Positions 38,535-48,318 are shown, numbered from the stretch's first letter. The stretch: 64,000 bases of DNA from Rhizorhapis sp. SPR117 (GCF_021742065.1 NZ_JAKKIE010000008.1:32719-96718); one strand, 5' to 3'. Program-made: numbers and translations. Notes: generated by a model from the sequence alone, not told the origin.

Positions 38535-40211
38535 ATGAACGACATGAGCAGCTTTGGGCAATATGAGCCCGCACCAGCTTCGATAGTGCCTGCCAATATC
38601 GGTTCGCCGTTAAATGGCATGGCTATGGGAATAGTCTTCCAGATCGCCGGTTCAAGTTCCAAGATATTGATCGAGGCCAATGTTCTGGCGCAGTTTGCCG
38701 GTGATCCCGACCCGTGCATCGCCATGGCCGGACAGGTCGGCAGCCAGATTAAAATGCGGGTTGGGTCCACTTGGCTGGTCGCTAATGTCCGTTCGCTGGT
38801 CCTTGATCGCCGGATCGATGGACAGATCGTCGCCGATGTCGATTTCCTGGGTGAGGGCGATGAGGAAAAGCTGACCGGCAAGATCTATAAATTCCGCCGG
38901 GGTGTGACTCGCTATCCGACGCCGGGCACTGAAATTTTCCCCGTTTCCAGTTCCGACATGCGGCAAATCTATGCCGCCGATGAGCGCGCCAATATCGAAA
39001 TCGGTACGGTCTATCCCACCAAGGATACACGCGGGGCCCTGTATGTCGACGCGATGCTGGGCAAGCATTTCGCGCTTTTGGGATCTACGGGCACGGGTAA
39101 ATCGACATCCGCCGCGCTGATCCTGCACAAGATATGCGATCTGGCGCCGCAGGGTCACATCGTCATGATCGACCCGCATGGCGAATATAGCGCGGCGTTC
39201 AAAGGCAATGGCGCGATCTATGACATCAACAATCTGGCCATGCCGTATTGGTTGATGAATTTTGAGGAACATTGCGAGGTCCTGGTCACGTCGGAAGGTT
39301 CAGACCGCACGATGGATTGCGATATTCTCGCCAAATGCCTGCTTGCCGCCCGGTTGAAAAACCGGCTGGCCGAAGGGGTGGCGCGGATTACCGTAGACTC
39401 GCCTATTCCCTATCTGTTGTCCGACCTCACCAACATCCTGCAAAATGAAATGGGCAAGCTCGACAAGGGCACCAATTCCACACCTTATATGCGGCTCAAG
39501 AGCAAGATCGAAGAGCTGAAGGCCGATCCGCGCTATAATTTCATGTTTTCCGGCATGTTGGTCGGCGACACGATGAGCGCCTTTCTTGCCAAGATTTTTC
39601 GCCTGCCGAGCGATGGCAAACCGATTTCGATCATTGACGTATCGGCCATGCCATCGGACATCACCGCGGTCGTGGTCGCGGTGCTTTCGCGCATGGTGTT
39701 CGATTATGCCATCTGGTCACGCAACGAGCCGCAACGACCGATCCTTCTGGTCTGCGAAGAGGCGCATCGCTATATTCCGAGCAGCACGATTGGCGGCGGC
39801 CAATCGGTTCGCAAGATCCTGGAACGGATCGCCAAGGAAGGCCGTAAATATGGCGTTTCGCTGGGCCTGATCACGCAGCGTCCGTCCGATCTGGCCGAAG
39901 GCGTGCTGTCGCAATGCGGCACGATTATTGCCATGCGCCTGAATAATGACCGCGACCAGCAATTCGTGAAGGCAGCCATGCCCGAAGGTGCGCGCGGGTT
40001 CCTTGACAGTATTCCAGCGCTGCGCAATCGTGAATGCATCATCTGCGGCGAGGGCGTGGCCATTCCCATCCGCATCGCGCTCGATAACCTGGCCGAAGAA
40101 AAACGTCCGGCATCGGGTGATCCCAGCTTCACCGATCTGTGGCAACAGACCGGCGGCGAGGCAGAGATAATCGAGCGCACCGTCAACCGCTGGCGGAGTC
40201 AGGGGCGGTAA
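38535..40211 (+). CDS. HerA-like hexameric ATPase (DUF87)
   Basis: The 558-aa protein starts at MNDMSSFGQY after GAGGGG. The N-terminal HAS-barrel-like domain is followed by an FtsK/HerA ATPase: Walker A GSTGTGKST (about residue 185), Walker B ILLVCEEAHRYIP, and the RPSDL segment with an arginine near the finger. Such proteins pump DNA, often with a nuclease partner, but no NurA-like gene is adjacent. It could serve DNA repair or defence. It stands alone on the chromosome. Confidence 0.85.
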   Translation: MNDMSSFGQYEPAPASIVPANIGSPLNGMAMGIVFQIAGSSSKILIEANVLAQFAGDPDPCIAMAGQVGSQIKMRVGSTWLVANVRSLVLDRRIDGQIVADVDFLGEGDEEKLTGKIYKFRRGVTRYPTPGTEIFPVSSSDMRQIYAADERANIEIGTVYPTKDTRGALYVDAMLGKHFALLGSTGTGKSTSAALILHKICDLAPQGHIVMIDPHGEYSAAFKGNGAIYDINNLAMPYWLMNFEEHCEVLVTSEGSDRTMDCDILAKCLLAARLKNRLAEGVARITVDSPIPYLLSDLTNILQNEMGKLDKGTNSTPYMRLKSKIEELKADPRYNFMFSGMLVGDTMSAFLAKIFRLPSDGKPISIIDVSAMPSDITAVVVAVLSRMVFDYAIWSRNEPQRPILLVCEEAHRYIPSSTIGGGQSVRKILERIAKEGRKYGVSLGLITQRPSDLAEGVLSQCGTIIAMRLNNDRDQQFVKAAMPEGARGFLDSIPALRNRECIICGEGVAIPIRIALDNLAEEKRPASGDPSFTDLWQQTGGEAEIIERTVNRWRSQGR

Positions 40212-40215
40212 AGCC

Positions 40216-41019
40216 CTATTCGCCCATGAGCCACGCCGTATCCGGGCGGGCGAGGGCAATGAGTGTCAACCCTGCATCCTGCGCCCGCGACACGGCAAGG
40301 GATGTGGGGGCAGAGATGGTGACGAGTGTCGTCGCACCTGCCAGAAGCGCCTTTTCCACCATTTCATAACTGCAACGGGAACTGGTGATGATAAACCCGT
40401 TCCCTGCCGGAATGCCGACACGTGCCAGGCAACCAATCAGCTTGTCGAGTGCATTGTGGCGGCCGACATCTTCGCGGGCATGGAGAATATGCCCTTTTGT
40501 ATCAGCGAAGGCGGCGGCATGGACCGCACCGGTAGCATTGTGAAGCGGTTGATGTTCGGCAAGTTCATCCAGCGCCCGGAAAATGGCATTATGTGACACG
40601 GCTTCATGCGCCACCACTTTGGGCAGGGGGCGCATCACTTCTTCCAGATTTTCCATGCCGCACAGCCCGCAACTGCTTTCCGAAACCCGCGTGCGGACAC
40701 GGGCAAGCAGGGTTTCGGTTCGTGTGTGCGCCAACTGGGTGCGAACGATCCAGCCATTGTCCGCATGGTGGATATCCACGTCCTCCAAGTCGGCAGCGGT
40801 TTCGATCAGCTTTTCGGAAAGCGCAAAGCCGGTGACATAGTCGACAAGGTCAGCAGGTGTCGCCATCATTACGGCATAGGCGATCCCGTTGAATTCCAAT
40901 GACACCGGGTCTTCAACAGCGATGCCCCGGCAAATCGTCTCCGTCGGCCCTCCGTCGGCCCGGATCAGGCGGATCGTCTGATCGCGGATGTAGCTTTCGT
41001 CAGGCGGCGATATGGCCAT
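40216..41019 (-). CDS. fdhD: Formate dehydrogenase sulfurtransferase FdhD
   Basis: The 267-aa protein starts at MAISPPDESY. A longer frame would overlap the delta-subunit gene wholly. It transfers sulfur to the molybdenum cofactor of formate dehydrogenase. The reactive pair is in SSCGLCGMEN, and the C-terminal GEDVGRHNALDK-type motif appears as REDVGRHNALDKL. It overlaps fdsD by 20 bp at the end of the formate dehydrogenase operon. Confidence 0.93.
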   Translation of the reverse strand: MAISPPDESYIRDQTIRLIRADGGPTETICRGIAVEDPVSLEFNGIAYAVMMATPADLVDYVTGFALSEKLIETAADLEDVDIHHADNGWIVRTQLAHTRTETLLARVRTRVSESSCGLCGMENLEEVMRPLPKVVAHEAVSHNAIFRALDELAEHQPLHNATGAVHAAAFADTKGHILHAREDVGRHNALDKLIGCLARVGIPAGNGFIITSSRCSYEMVEKALLAGATTLVTISAPTSLAVSRAQDAGLTLIALARPDTAWLMGE

Positions 41020-41233
41020 TTTCCTTTGCAAGCTGATCCAGTGCAGCCCGGGTGACAGATTCCAGCCCCGCCCCGCCAGCGTCCATATGCGCAAAAATCA
41101 TGGATTTCATGCGGGGGTCCCAGAAGTCACGAATATGTCCGGCAACGGCAGCTATTGCCTGCGCCTCCTTTAACGTCGCGAAATTTCGGGCGATCTGGTT
41201 CGCCATATAGATGAGGTGATCCAGACTGTTCAT
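41000..41233 (-). CDS. fdsD: NAD-dependent formate dehydrogenase delta subunit
   Basis: The 77-aa helical protein has the family features LIYMANQIARNFAT and HIRDFWDPRMKSMIFAHM. It is a small accessory subunit of cytoplasmic FdsGBA complexes. Its start overlaps the fdsA stop (ATGA). Confidence 0.9.
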   Translation of the reverse strand: MNSLDHLIYMANQIARNFATLKEAQAIAAVAGHIRDFWDPRMKSMIFAHMDAGGAGLESVTRAALDQLAKENGHIAA

Positions 41234-44076
41234 TCTGCTGCTTCCACATGCGCTATGCGGCGCGAGCGTTCCGTAAGTTCTTCATAATCCTCTTGCCAGT
41301 CGGTAGGACCGTTGGACGAGGCAACTTGCACCGCCGTTACCTTATATTCAGGGCAGTTGGTGGCCCAGTCCGAATATTCCGTAGTGACTACATTAGCCTG
41401 AGTTTCAGGATGGTGGAAGGTTGTGTAGACCACGCCCGGAGCAACCCGGTCGGTAATAAGGGCGCGCAGGGTGGTTTCGCCCGAACGGCTGGCAAGGCGT
41501 ACCCAATCGCCATCCTTCAGGCCACGATCTTCGGCATCGACGGGATGGATTTCCAGACGATCCTCCGGATGCCAGGCAGTGTTGGCGGTGCGGCGGGTTT
41601 GCGCACCGACATTATAGTGGCTTAGAATGCGGCCGGTGGTGAGCAGCAACGGGAAGCGCGGTCCGGTCTTTTCGTCGGTGGGAACATAGTCCGTCACGAC
41701 GAATTTGCCCTTGCCACGCACAAAGCCATCGATGTGCATGATGGGAGAGCCATCAGGCGCGGCGGCATTGACGGGCCACTGCAAGGAGCCTTCCTTATCG
41801 AGTCGGTCGAAACTGACGCCTGCGAATGTCGGGGTCAGGCGTGCGATTTCGTCCATGATTTCGGCAGGATGATGATAGTGCCAATCCAGCCCCAGCGCAT
41901 TGGCCAGCGCCTGTGTGACTTCCCAATCCTCCATTCCGTTCATCGGTGCCATGACCTTGCGGACAAGCTGGATACGGCGTTCGGCGTTGGTGAATGTGCC
42001 GTTCTTTTCCAGGAAAGTCGATCCGGGCAGGAAGATATGGGCGTAATTGGCGGTTTCATTGAGGAACAGGTCATGGACGATGACGCATTCCATCGCCTCC
42101 AGCCCTGCCGCGACATGTTTGGTATTGGGATCGGACTGCAGAATGTCCTCGCCCTGAATGTAGATCGCCTTGAATACGCCATCGACGGCGGCATCAAGCA
42201 TATTGGGGATGCGCAGGCCGGGTTCGGAATCCAGAGCCACGCCCCAATCATCCTCGAACAATCTGCGCGTGGCGGTGTCGCTGATGTGACGATAGCCGGA
42301 TAGTTCATGCGGAAAGCTGCCCATATCACAGGCGCCTTGCACGTTGTTCTGACCGCGCAAAGGATTCACGCCAACGCCCCGGCGACCGATATTGCCGGTG
42401 CACATGGCAAGGTTGGCAATGGCCATCACGGTGGACGAACCTTGTGAATGTTCGGTGACGCCCAGACCGTAATAGATCGCGCCATTGCCGCCGGTGGCAT
42501 AAAGCCGCGCGGCTTCACGCAGGTCGGCGGCAGGAACCCTGGTGAGCATTTCGGTCGCTTCGGGTGACCGCTTGGGGTTGGAAACGAATGCGGCCCAGTC
42601 CCGATACTCGTCCCAGTCGCAGCGTTCGCGGATGAATGTCTCATCCGCCAGTCCTTCGGTGACAATGACATGCGCCATGGCGCTCAGCACCGCAACATTC
42701 GTACCGGGGCGCAGCGGCAGATGATGCGCAGCCTCGATATGCGGCGAGCGGACCAGATCGATACGGCGCGGATCGACGACGATCAGCTTTGCGCCCTGGC
42801 GCAGGCGGCGTTTCATCTGGCTGGCGAAGACGGGGTGGCCATCGGTCGGGTTCGCGCCGATGATCAGAATGACATCGGCATCCTCGACACTATCGAAATC
42901 CTGCGTGCCAGCACTGGTGCCAAAGGTGGTTTTCAGGCCATAGCCGGTGGGCGAATGGCAAACACGGGCACAGGTATCGACATTGTTGTTGCCAAAGCCG
43001 GCGCGGACCAGCTTCTGCACCAGAAAGGTTTCCTCATTGGTGCAGCGGGAGGATGTGATACCGCCGGTCGAGCGCGGGCCATATTGGCCCTGAATGCGTT
43101 TGAGTTCAGAGGCTGCGTAGGTCAGCGCCTCATCCCATTCGACCTCGCGCCATGGATCGCTGATAGCCTTGCGGATCATGGGCTTGAGGATGCGGTCCTG
43201 ATGTTGGGCATAGCCCCAGGCAAAGCGCCCCTTGACGCAGCTATGGCCGTGATTGGCCTTGCCGTCTTTCCACGGCACCATGCGGACAAGCTGTTCGCCG
43301 CGCATCTCCGCCCGGAACGTGCAGCCGACGCCGCAATAGGCGCAGGTGGTGACGACAGCCCGGTCCGGCGTGCCGATTTCGACAACCGCCTTTTCCTGTA
43401 ATGTAGCGGTAGGGCAGGCTTGAACGCAGGCGCCGCAGGAAACGCACTCGGACGAGATGAAATCGTCGAGGGTCGTTCCCGCAGATACTTTCGATCCGAA
43501 ACCGCGCCCTTCGATGGTGAGTGCGAAGGTTCCTTGCACCTCGTCGCAGGCGCGCACGCAACGAGAGCACACAATGCATTTGCTGGGATCGAAATCGAAA
43601 TAGGGGTTGGAACCATCCTTGGACAAGCCCAGATGATTATCGCCTTCATAGCCGTAGCGCACTTCGCGCAGGCCAACCGCACCTGCCTGTTCCTGCAGCT
43701 CGCAATCGCCATTGGCCGAACAGGTCAGGCAATCGAGCGGGTGGTCGGAAATGTACAGCTCCATCACGCCCTTGCGGAGCTTTTGTAGCCTGGGCGTCTG
43801 GGTGTGGACGACCATGCCTTCAGCGACCGGAGTGGTGCAGCTTGCAGGCGTGCCGCGTGCGCCGTCAATTTCGACGAGGCAAAGGCGGCAGGACCCGAAT
43901 TCCTTCATATTGTCGGTGGCGCACAGTTTCGGGATCGATGTGCCGATTTCGGCGGCGGCACGCATGACGGTGCTGCCCGCCGGGACCGTGATGTTCTGAC
44001 CGTCGATGGTCAGGCTGACCCGTTCCTCCGCGGCCGATGCTGGCGTGCCGAAATCCGCCTGCTTGCTATAGGTCAT
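41230..44076 (-). CDS. fdsA: NAD-dependent formate dehydrogenase alpha subunit
   Basis: The 948-aa molybdenum enzyme oxidises formate to CO2. In order it has a [2Fe-2S] domain (CATDNMKEFGSCRLC), a His/Cys cluster site (HPLDCLTCSANGDC), two [4Fe-4S] sites (CIVCSRCVRAC and CVSCGACVQAC), the CAYCGVGC cluster, and the bis-MGD domain. The Mo ligand is a plain cysteine in CARVCHSPTGYG, not selenocysteine. It is coupled to mobA upstream and fdsD downstream by ATGA overlaps. Confidence 0.96.
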   Translation of the reverse strand: MTYSKQADFGTPASAAEERVSLTIDGQNITVPAGSTVMRAAAEIGTSIPKLCATDNMKEFGSCRLCLVEIDGARGTPASCTTPVAEGMVVHTQTPRLQKLRKGVMELYISDHPLDCLTCSANGDCELQEQAGAVGLREVRYGYEGDNHLGLSKDGSNPYFDFDPSKCIVCSRCVRACDEVQGTFALTIEGRGFGSKVSAGTTLDDFISSECVSCGACVQACPTATLQEKAVVEIGTPDRAVVTTCAYCGVGCTFRAEMRGEQLVRMVPWKDGKANHGHSCVKGRFAWGYAQHQDRILKPMIRKAISDPWREVEWDEALTYAASELKRIQGQYGPRSTGGITSSRCTNEETFLVQKLVRAGFGNNNVDTCARVCHSPTGYGLKTTFGTSAGTQDFDSVEDADVILIIGANPTDGHPVFASQMKRRLRQGAKLIVVDPRRIDLVRSPHIEAAHHLPLRPGTNVAVLSAMAHVIVTEGLADETFIRERCDWDEYRDWAAFVSNPKRSPEATEMLTRVPAADLREAARLYATGGNGAIYYGLGVTEHSQGSSTVMAIANLAMCTGNIGRRGVGVNPLRGQNNVQGACDMGSFPHELSGYRHISDTATRRLFEDDWGVALDSEPGLRIPNMLDAAVDGVFKAIYIQGEDILQSDPNTKHVAAGLEAMECVIVHDLFLNETANYAHIFLPGSTFLEKNGTFTNAERRIQLVRKVMAPMNGMEDWEVTQALANALGLDWHYHHPAEIMDEIARLTPTFAGVSFDRLDKEGSLQWPVNAAAPDGSPIMHIDGFVRGKGKFVVTDYVPTDEKTGPRFPLLLTTGRILSHYNVGAQTRRTANTAWHPEDRLEIHPVDAEDRGLKDGDWVRLASRSGETTLRALITDRVAPGVVYTTFHHPETQANVVTTEYSDWATNCPEYKVTAVQVASSNGPTDWQEDYEELTERSRRIAHVEAAE

Positions 44077-44612
44077 GCCGTCCTTCCTTTTGGCGCAACG
44101 AGCTGGTCATATTCTTCGCGCGTGTTCACATTTGAAAAATCGATGTCGCAATCCACCTCGTTTGCGCCGCTATGGTCGATCCATCCGCGCATATCACGGC
44201 GGGGCTGGTCGGCCAGCCATGCGTCAAGCATCGGTGCCATGCTCGCGAACCAGAAACCGAAAAGCGGTTGGTCCCTGATGACCCCCGGTTGATGGTCCAG
44301 CAGGCCCGCCAGTTTGTCGGGTACGGGCAACGTATCGCAACCGGCCGTCAGTACGGCGCCAAATCCAGCCTTGTGCGCATGGTGAAGCGCGGCGCATAGA
44401 CCGCCCAGTGGACCCTGATCCGGCTCTGGTCGATCAGGCAAGCTCAATAGCCCCGGCCATTCGCGGCCACATATCACCATTTCCCCAACCTGCGGCTTCA
44501 GTGCTTCGATCACATGGTCGAGCAAGGGTCTCCCATTGACGAGCGCCTGGGCCTTGTCGCTGCCAAAGCGGCGGGATCGCCCACCGGCGATCAGGGCGCC
44601 GAGGAGTCTCAC
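44073..44612 (-). CDS. mobA: Molybdenum cofactor guanylyltransferase MobA
   Basis: The 179-aa nucleotidyltransferase adds GMP to molybdopterin to make the MGD cofactor. The GTP-binding start LLGALIAGGRSRRFGSDKA and the DQGPLGGLCAAL motif are present. It sits between fdsB and fdsA in the same operon, so cofactor finishing is encoded beside the enzyme that needs it. Confidence 0.93.
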   Translation of the reverse strand: MRLLGALIAGGRSRRFGSDKAQALVNGRPLLDHVIEALKPQVGEMVICGREWPGLLSLPDRPEPDQGPLGGLCAALHHAHKAGFGAVLTAGCDTLPVPDKLAGLLDHQPGVIRDQPLFGFWFASMAPMLDAWLADQPRRDMRGWIDHSGANEVDCDIDFSNVNTREEYDQLVAPKGRTA

Positions 44613-44632
44613 GGCTTCGCATCTCTCTTATT

Positions 44633-44722
44633 CGTCATTCCCGCGAAGGCGGGAATCCATCTCCCAAGCCTCCCGCTTGCCGAAACGTCGTGAGATGGAT
44701 TCCCGCCTTCGCGGGAATGACG
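44633..44722. repeat. Large inverted repeat with 31-bp arms
   Basis: The arms 44,633-44,663 and 44,692-44,722 are exact reverse complements, with the core ATTCCCGCGAAGGCGGGAAT. A 28-bp spacer separates them. The element lies between fdsB and mobA in the operon. Each arm contains an internal palindrome, typical of intergenic mobile repeats of proteobacteria. It may also attenuate transcription or protect mRNA ends. Confidence 0.92.
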
Positions 44723-44739
44723 GAACAGGGGACAGCTGA

Positions 44740-46293
44740 TCACTTCACCACCTCACGCTTTTCCACGCCGAAATCCTCCGGAAAATGGGTGATCGCACTC
44801 ATCACGGGGTAAGGAGTAAAGCCGCCCAGAGCGCAAAGCGATCCATATTTCATAGTGTCGCACAGATCCGCAACAAGCGCGAGTTCGGCCGCCGTATCAC
44901 GCACGCCGCCGGTCACATTATGCATCTGGGGGAGCGCTTCAACCCGGTCGGAACCCTTGCGACCGCCTGCGCGAATTCTGTCCAGTGTTTCGACGCCACG
45001 CGTGGAACCCAAGCGGCAGGGGGTGCATTTGCCGCAACTTTCGACAGCACAGAATTCCATAGCGAAGCGCGCCTGGGCGAGCATGTCGATGCTATCGTCG
45101 AACACCACTATGCCGCCATGGCCGATCAGGCCATCCTTTGCCGCAAAGGCTTCATAATCGAACGGCGTATCGAACAAGGCCGGCGGGAAATAGGCGCCAA
45201 GCGGACCGCCGACCTGCACAGCGCGAACCGGACGGCCACTATGCGTTCCTCCGCCGATATCATTGACAAGTTCGGCAAGCGTTACGCCAAAGGCGGTCTC
45301 ATAAAGTCCGCCATGCTTCACATTGCCTGCAATCTGTATGGGCATGGTGCCGCGTGACCGGCCCATGCCAAAATCGGCATAGGCCTGCGCGCCCTGTGCC
45401 ATGATGAAGGGTATGGCGGCCAACGTCAGGACATTGTTGACGACAGTCGGTTTGCCGAACAGCCCCTCCAACGCCGGAAGCGGCGGCTTGGCGCGGACTT
45501 CACCGCGTTTTCCCTCAAGGCTATTGAGAAGCGAGGTTTCTTCGCCGCAGACATATGCACCGGCTCCCACGCGCACTTCGATATCGAAAGGTGCCACGAT
45601 GGCGCGCGATTTTTCGATCGCTGCATTGAGTTTGCGAATCGCATGCGGATATTCGGAGCGGACGTAGATATAGCCTTTGCCCGCGCCCACAGCATATCCC
45701 GCGATCGCCATGCCCTCGATCAGGCAATAGGGATCGCCCTCCATCAGCATACGGTCGGCAAAGGTGCCGCTGTCGCCCTCATCGGCATTGCAGACGATGT
45801 ATTTTTGCGACGCTATAGCATTGGCGACGGTGCGCCATTTGATGCCAGCGGGAAAGCCGGCACCGCCGCGCCCGCGCAGCCCGGATTGCGTGACTTGCTC
45901 AATAACGTCCAGCGGGTCGATCATGCGGGCGTTGCGCAGGCCCGCCCAGCCTCCGCTGGCTTCATAATCCTCAAGGCTGGTAGGTCGGGTCCTGCCGGCG
46001 CGGGCGAAAGTCAGGCGGGTCTGGGAGGCAATGAAGGGGTGCTGAGAGACGTCATCAATCCGCAGCGCATGCGCTGCGCCGTCAAGGATCGTTTCCACAT
46101 CCCCGACCTTCACCGGGCCATAGCCAACACGCCCCCCGCCATTATCCATTTCGACCAGCGGCTCGAGCCAGTGCATGCCCCAGCTTGATGTGCGAATAAT
46201 TTCTGCATCCGGCGCCGCTCTGGCGAAGGCCTTGGCCACCCGGTCAGCTCCACATGCAATGGCAAGCGCATCGTCGGAGATGAAGATCTTCAT
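44740..46293 (-). CDS. fdsB: NAD-dependent formate dehydrogenase beta subunit (NuoF-like)
   Basis: The 517-aa diaphorase subunit passes electrons from the alpha subunit to NAD+. After an N-terminal thioredoxin-like region of about 110 residues come the NADH/FMN site (GLRGRGGAGFPAGIKW and NADEGDSGTFADR) and the [4Fe-4S] site (ESCGKCTPCRLG). It overlaps fdsG by 4 bp. Confidence 0.95.
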   Translation of the reverse strand: MKIFISDDALAIACGADRVAKAFARAAPDAEIIRTSSWGMHWLEPLVEMDNGGGRVGYGPVKVGDVETILDGAAHALRIDDVSQHPFIASQTRLTFARAGRTRPTSLEDYEASGGWAGLRNARMIDPLDVIEQVTQSGLRGRGGAGFPAGIKWRTVANAIASQKYIVCNADEGDSGTFADRMLMEGDPYCLIEGMAIAGYAVGAGKGYIYVRSEYPHAIRKLNAAIEKSRAIVAPFDIEVRVGAGAYVCGEETSLLNSLEGKRGEVRAKPPLPALEGLFGKPTVVNNVLTLAAIPFIMAQGAQAYADFGMGRSRGTMPIQIAGNVKHGGLYETAFGVTLAELVNDIGGGTHSGRPVRAVQVGGPLGAYFPPALFDTPFDYEAFAAKDGLIGHGGIVVFDDSIDMLAQARFAMEFCAVESCGKCTPCRLGSTRGVETLDRIRAGGRKGSDRVEALPQMHNVTGGVRDTAAELALVADLCDTMKYGSLCALGGFTPYPVMSAITHFPEDFGVEKREVVK

Positions 46294-46730
46294 GCCGACA
46301 CCCCGGCGATCAATTCATGAACGGCTGCTTCATCAAGATGTGCGTAGACTTCTCCTTGCGCCATGGCGTTGGGGCCAACACTGCACAGGCCCAGGCAATA
46401 GACCGCTTCCACCCTGACTTTCCCCTTGGCCATGACTTCCATCTTGGGGGCCAGCGCTTCGCTGCCGCGCGCCTGACAGGCTTCAGCGCGACACAGTTTT
46501 ATGATGGGCAGTGCTTCGGGTGCGGAACGGAAGTCGTGGTAGAAGCTGACAACGCCATGCACCTCGGCGCGAGAGAGGTTGAGGGCGAGCGCAATCTGGC
46601 GTTTGGCTGCCTCGCTCACATGCCCGAAGGCGCCCTGCACATCATGCAGGATCGGCAGCAACGCTCCTTCGCGTCCGCTATGTCGGGCGAGGATCGCCGC
46701 GATTTCGTCCTGCTGTCCATCCTCTCGCAT
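46290..46730 (-). CDS. fdsG: NAD-dependent formate dehydrogenase gamma subunit (NuoE-like)
   Basis: The 146-aa thioredoxin-fold [2Fe-2S] protein is homologous to NuoE. Cluster cysteines are seen in CRAEACQARG and CLGLCSVGPN. The helical N-terminal half contains LLPILHDVQGAFGHV. It is the first gene of the fds operon, 107 bp downstream of the LysR gene. Confidence 0.94.
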   Translation of the reverse strand: MREDGQQDEIAAILARHSGREGALLPILHDVQGAFGHVSEAAKRQIALALNLSRAEVHGVVSFYHDFRSAPEALPIIKLCRAEACQARGSEALAPKMEVMAKGKVRVEAVYCLGLCSVGPNAMAQGEVYAHLDEAAVHELIAGVSA

Positions 46731-46774
46731 AACTGCTCATTTTCTGTTGCCGCATCCAGATTTTTCGTCTGCCA

Positions 46775-46831
46775 GTTGATAGCAGTTGTCAAATAGAGAT
46801 AGGCAGTTCCTGATCGACAAAGGCTATCAAC
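46775..46831. promoter_or_regulatory. Inverted repeat before fdsG, possible LysR operator
   Basis: The 9-bp arms GTTGATAGC and GCTATCAAC are separated by 39 bp, in the 107-bp region between the LysR gene and fdsG. It may be a binding site for the upstream regulator or part of the lysR terminator. No -10/-35 was fixed. Confidence 0.35.
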
Positions 46832-46837
46832 GTGACA

Positions 46838-47731
46838 TCATTGGCGAAGGAAGTCAATTTTTCCGGATATCGCAAAGGCTGCCCGGGCAAGCGGGGAAAG
46901 CGGTTCGCGGTCAATGATGACAAGACCGACCTGATTGGCAGGAATGTTATCCGAAATGGGCAGGAGCAGCAGGTTCGGGTGAGCACTGACCATGGCGCTA
47001 TGGCTGTCAGTGATAATAGCGGAAAGGCCGCCATCGGATACCATGGCGAGCAATGCGACATAGCTGTCCGCCGTGGCTACCGGTTCGACCGAAAGGCCGC
47101 GTTTGGCGAGGCACGCGTTCAATATGCGCCGGTTCTGCATGCCTTCGTGCAACAGGCACAGCCGGGTTTCAGCCGCTTGCGCCAGAGTTATTGAGGTCTG
47201 ATCTGCGCAAGGACCATTCTTGTGCGTGGCGAAGATGAAATGTTCCGAATAGAGCGCGACACTGCGGACTTGTGCAGGCGGTTCACTGGACAGATAGGTG
47301 ATGCCCGCATCCAGATCGCGGGCGACAAGACCCTGTTCGATTTCACGAGAGGTCATTGAACGGATATTGATCTGAAGACCCTGATGTGCGGCGGCAATGG
47401 CCTTTACCAGGCAACCCACAGAGGGCATGGCGGCAGGAATGGCGCCAAGGCGCAGCGTACCGCGCAGGGGACCCGCATCGCTGTTAAGGGCGCTCCGCAT
47501 GGCCTGTTGGTCGGCAAGCATCTGCTGTGCAAAAGGCAGCACGGCATAGCCTTCTGGGCTTAGATCAATGAAGCGCCGGTCACGGATGACAAGACGCTGT
47601 CCCAGCATTTCCTCCAGTGCCGCCAGCCCCGCTGACAATGTGGGTTGGGCCACATGACAGGATTCGGCTGCCCGTGCAAAATGCCGCTCCCGGGCGAGGG
47701 CGACGAAATATTCAAGGTACCTTAACTGCAT
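46838..47731 (-). CDS. LysR-family regulator, likely of the formate dehydrogenase operon
   Basis: The 297-aa protein has an N-terminal winged helix-turn-helix (RYLEYFVALARERHFARAAESCHVAQPTLSAGL) and a C-terminal co-inducer-binding domain. It lies just upstream of fdsG on the same strand. FdsR-type LysR genes often flank fds operons, so control of formate oxidation is likely but inferred. The effector is unknown. Confidence 0.88.
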   Translation of the reverse strand: MQLRYLEYFVALARERHFARAAESCHVAQPTLSAGLAALEEMLGQRLVIRDRRFIDLSPEGYAVLPFAQQMLADQQAMRSALNSDAGPLRGTLRLGAIPAAMPSVGCLVKAIAAAHQGLQINIRSMTSREIEQGLVARDLDAGITYLSSEPPAQVRSVALYSEHFIFATHKNGPCADQTSITLAQAAETRLCLLHEGMQNRRILNACLAKRGLSVEPVATADSYVALLAMVSDGGLSAIITDSHSAMVSAHPNLLLLPISDNIPANQVGLVIIDREPLSPLARAAFAISGKIDFLRQ

Positions 47732-47832
47732 GCAAAGGTCATAGCATGATGACGTTGAGAGTCATCGGAAAGCCCAAGTGGCTTCTGAGCGTCAGAAATG
47801 CGGCATTGTCATTTTCATCCGGCTTTCTGGCA

Positions 47833-48318
47833 TCAGGACCCGTTTGGTCCTGGCCCTGCCTCGCCTGCACCACCTGCAGCACCGACTGCGCCTATATTGC
47901 CGAAGATTTCCTGAAACAGTCCGCGATGCCGGCCCAGCGTTGGCGTCTTGTCGCCATCGGGGGAAATTTTGGAAGCCAGCTCCAGTCCGGTCTTGTCCAC
48001 TGCAGTAACATTCCCAGCAGCATCGAAGCGGATGCGCAATACTGTCTGATTGGTCGGCTTGGGCTTGGAATAGGCCATCTGCCGGGTATCGCGCGCCACG
48101 TAAAACCATTCGCTCTCGTCGAACTGACCATCAAAACTGGGTCGGCCCAGTGTGCGTTCTACCGATTCCCGGTTATCAACGCCCGGTTGAATCGAATCGA
48201 CCAACAGGTTATCGACGAGATAGCCCTGATGCGTGCGGACGCGTGCGCAGCCTGACGCGAGAGGCAAAAGGGCAAGCGCGCCTGTGACCATGGCGAACCG
48301 CGCAACCTTGTGGCGCAT
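47833..48318 (-). CDS. bamE: Outer membrane assembly lipoprotein BamE (SmpA/OmlA)
   Basis: The 161-aa lipoprotein of the BAM complex starts at MRHKVARF, with AGGAG 6 bp upstream. The signal peptide ends in LASGC. The BamE fold shows in IQPGVDNRESVERTLGRPS and SEWFYVARDTRQMAYSKP. The C-terminal tail is Gly/Ala-rich. It is divergent from the bc1 chaperone gene. Confidence 0.9.
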   Translation of the reverse strand: MRHKVARFAMVTGALALLPLASGCARVRTHQGYLVDNLLVDSIQPGVDNRESVERTLGRPSFDGQFDESEWFYVARDTRQMAYSKPKPTNQTVLRIRFDAAGNVTAVDKTGLELASKISPDGDKTPTLGRHRGLFQEIFGNIGAVGAAGGAGEAGPGPNGS

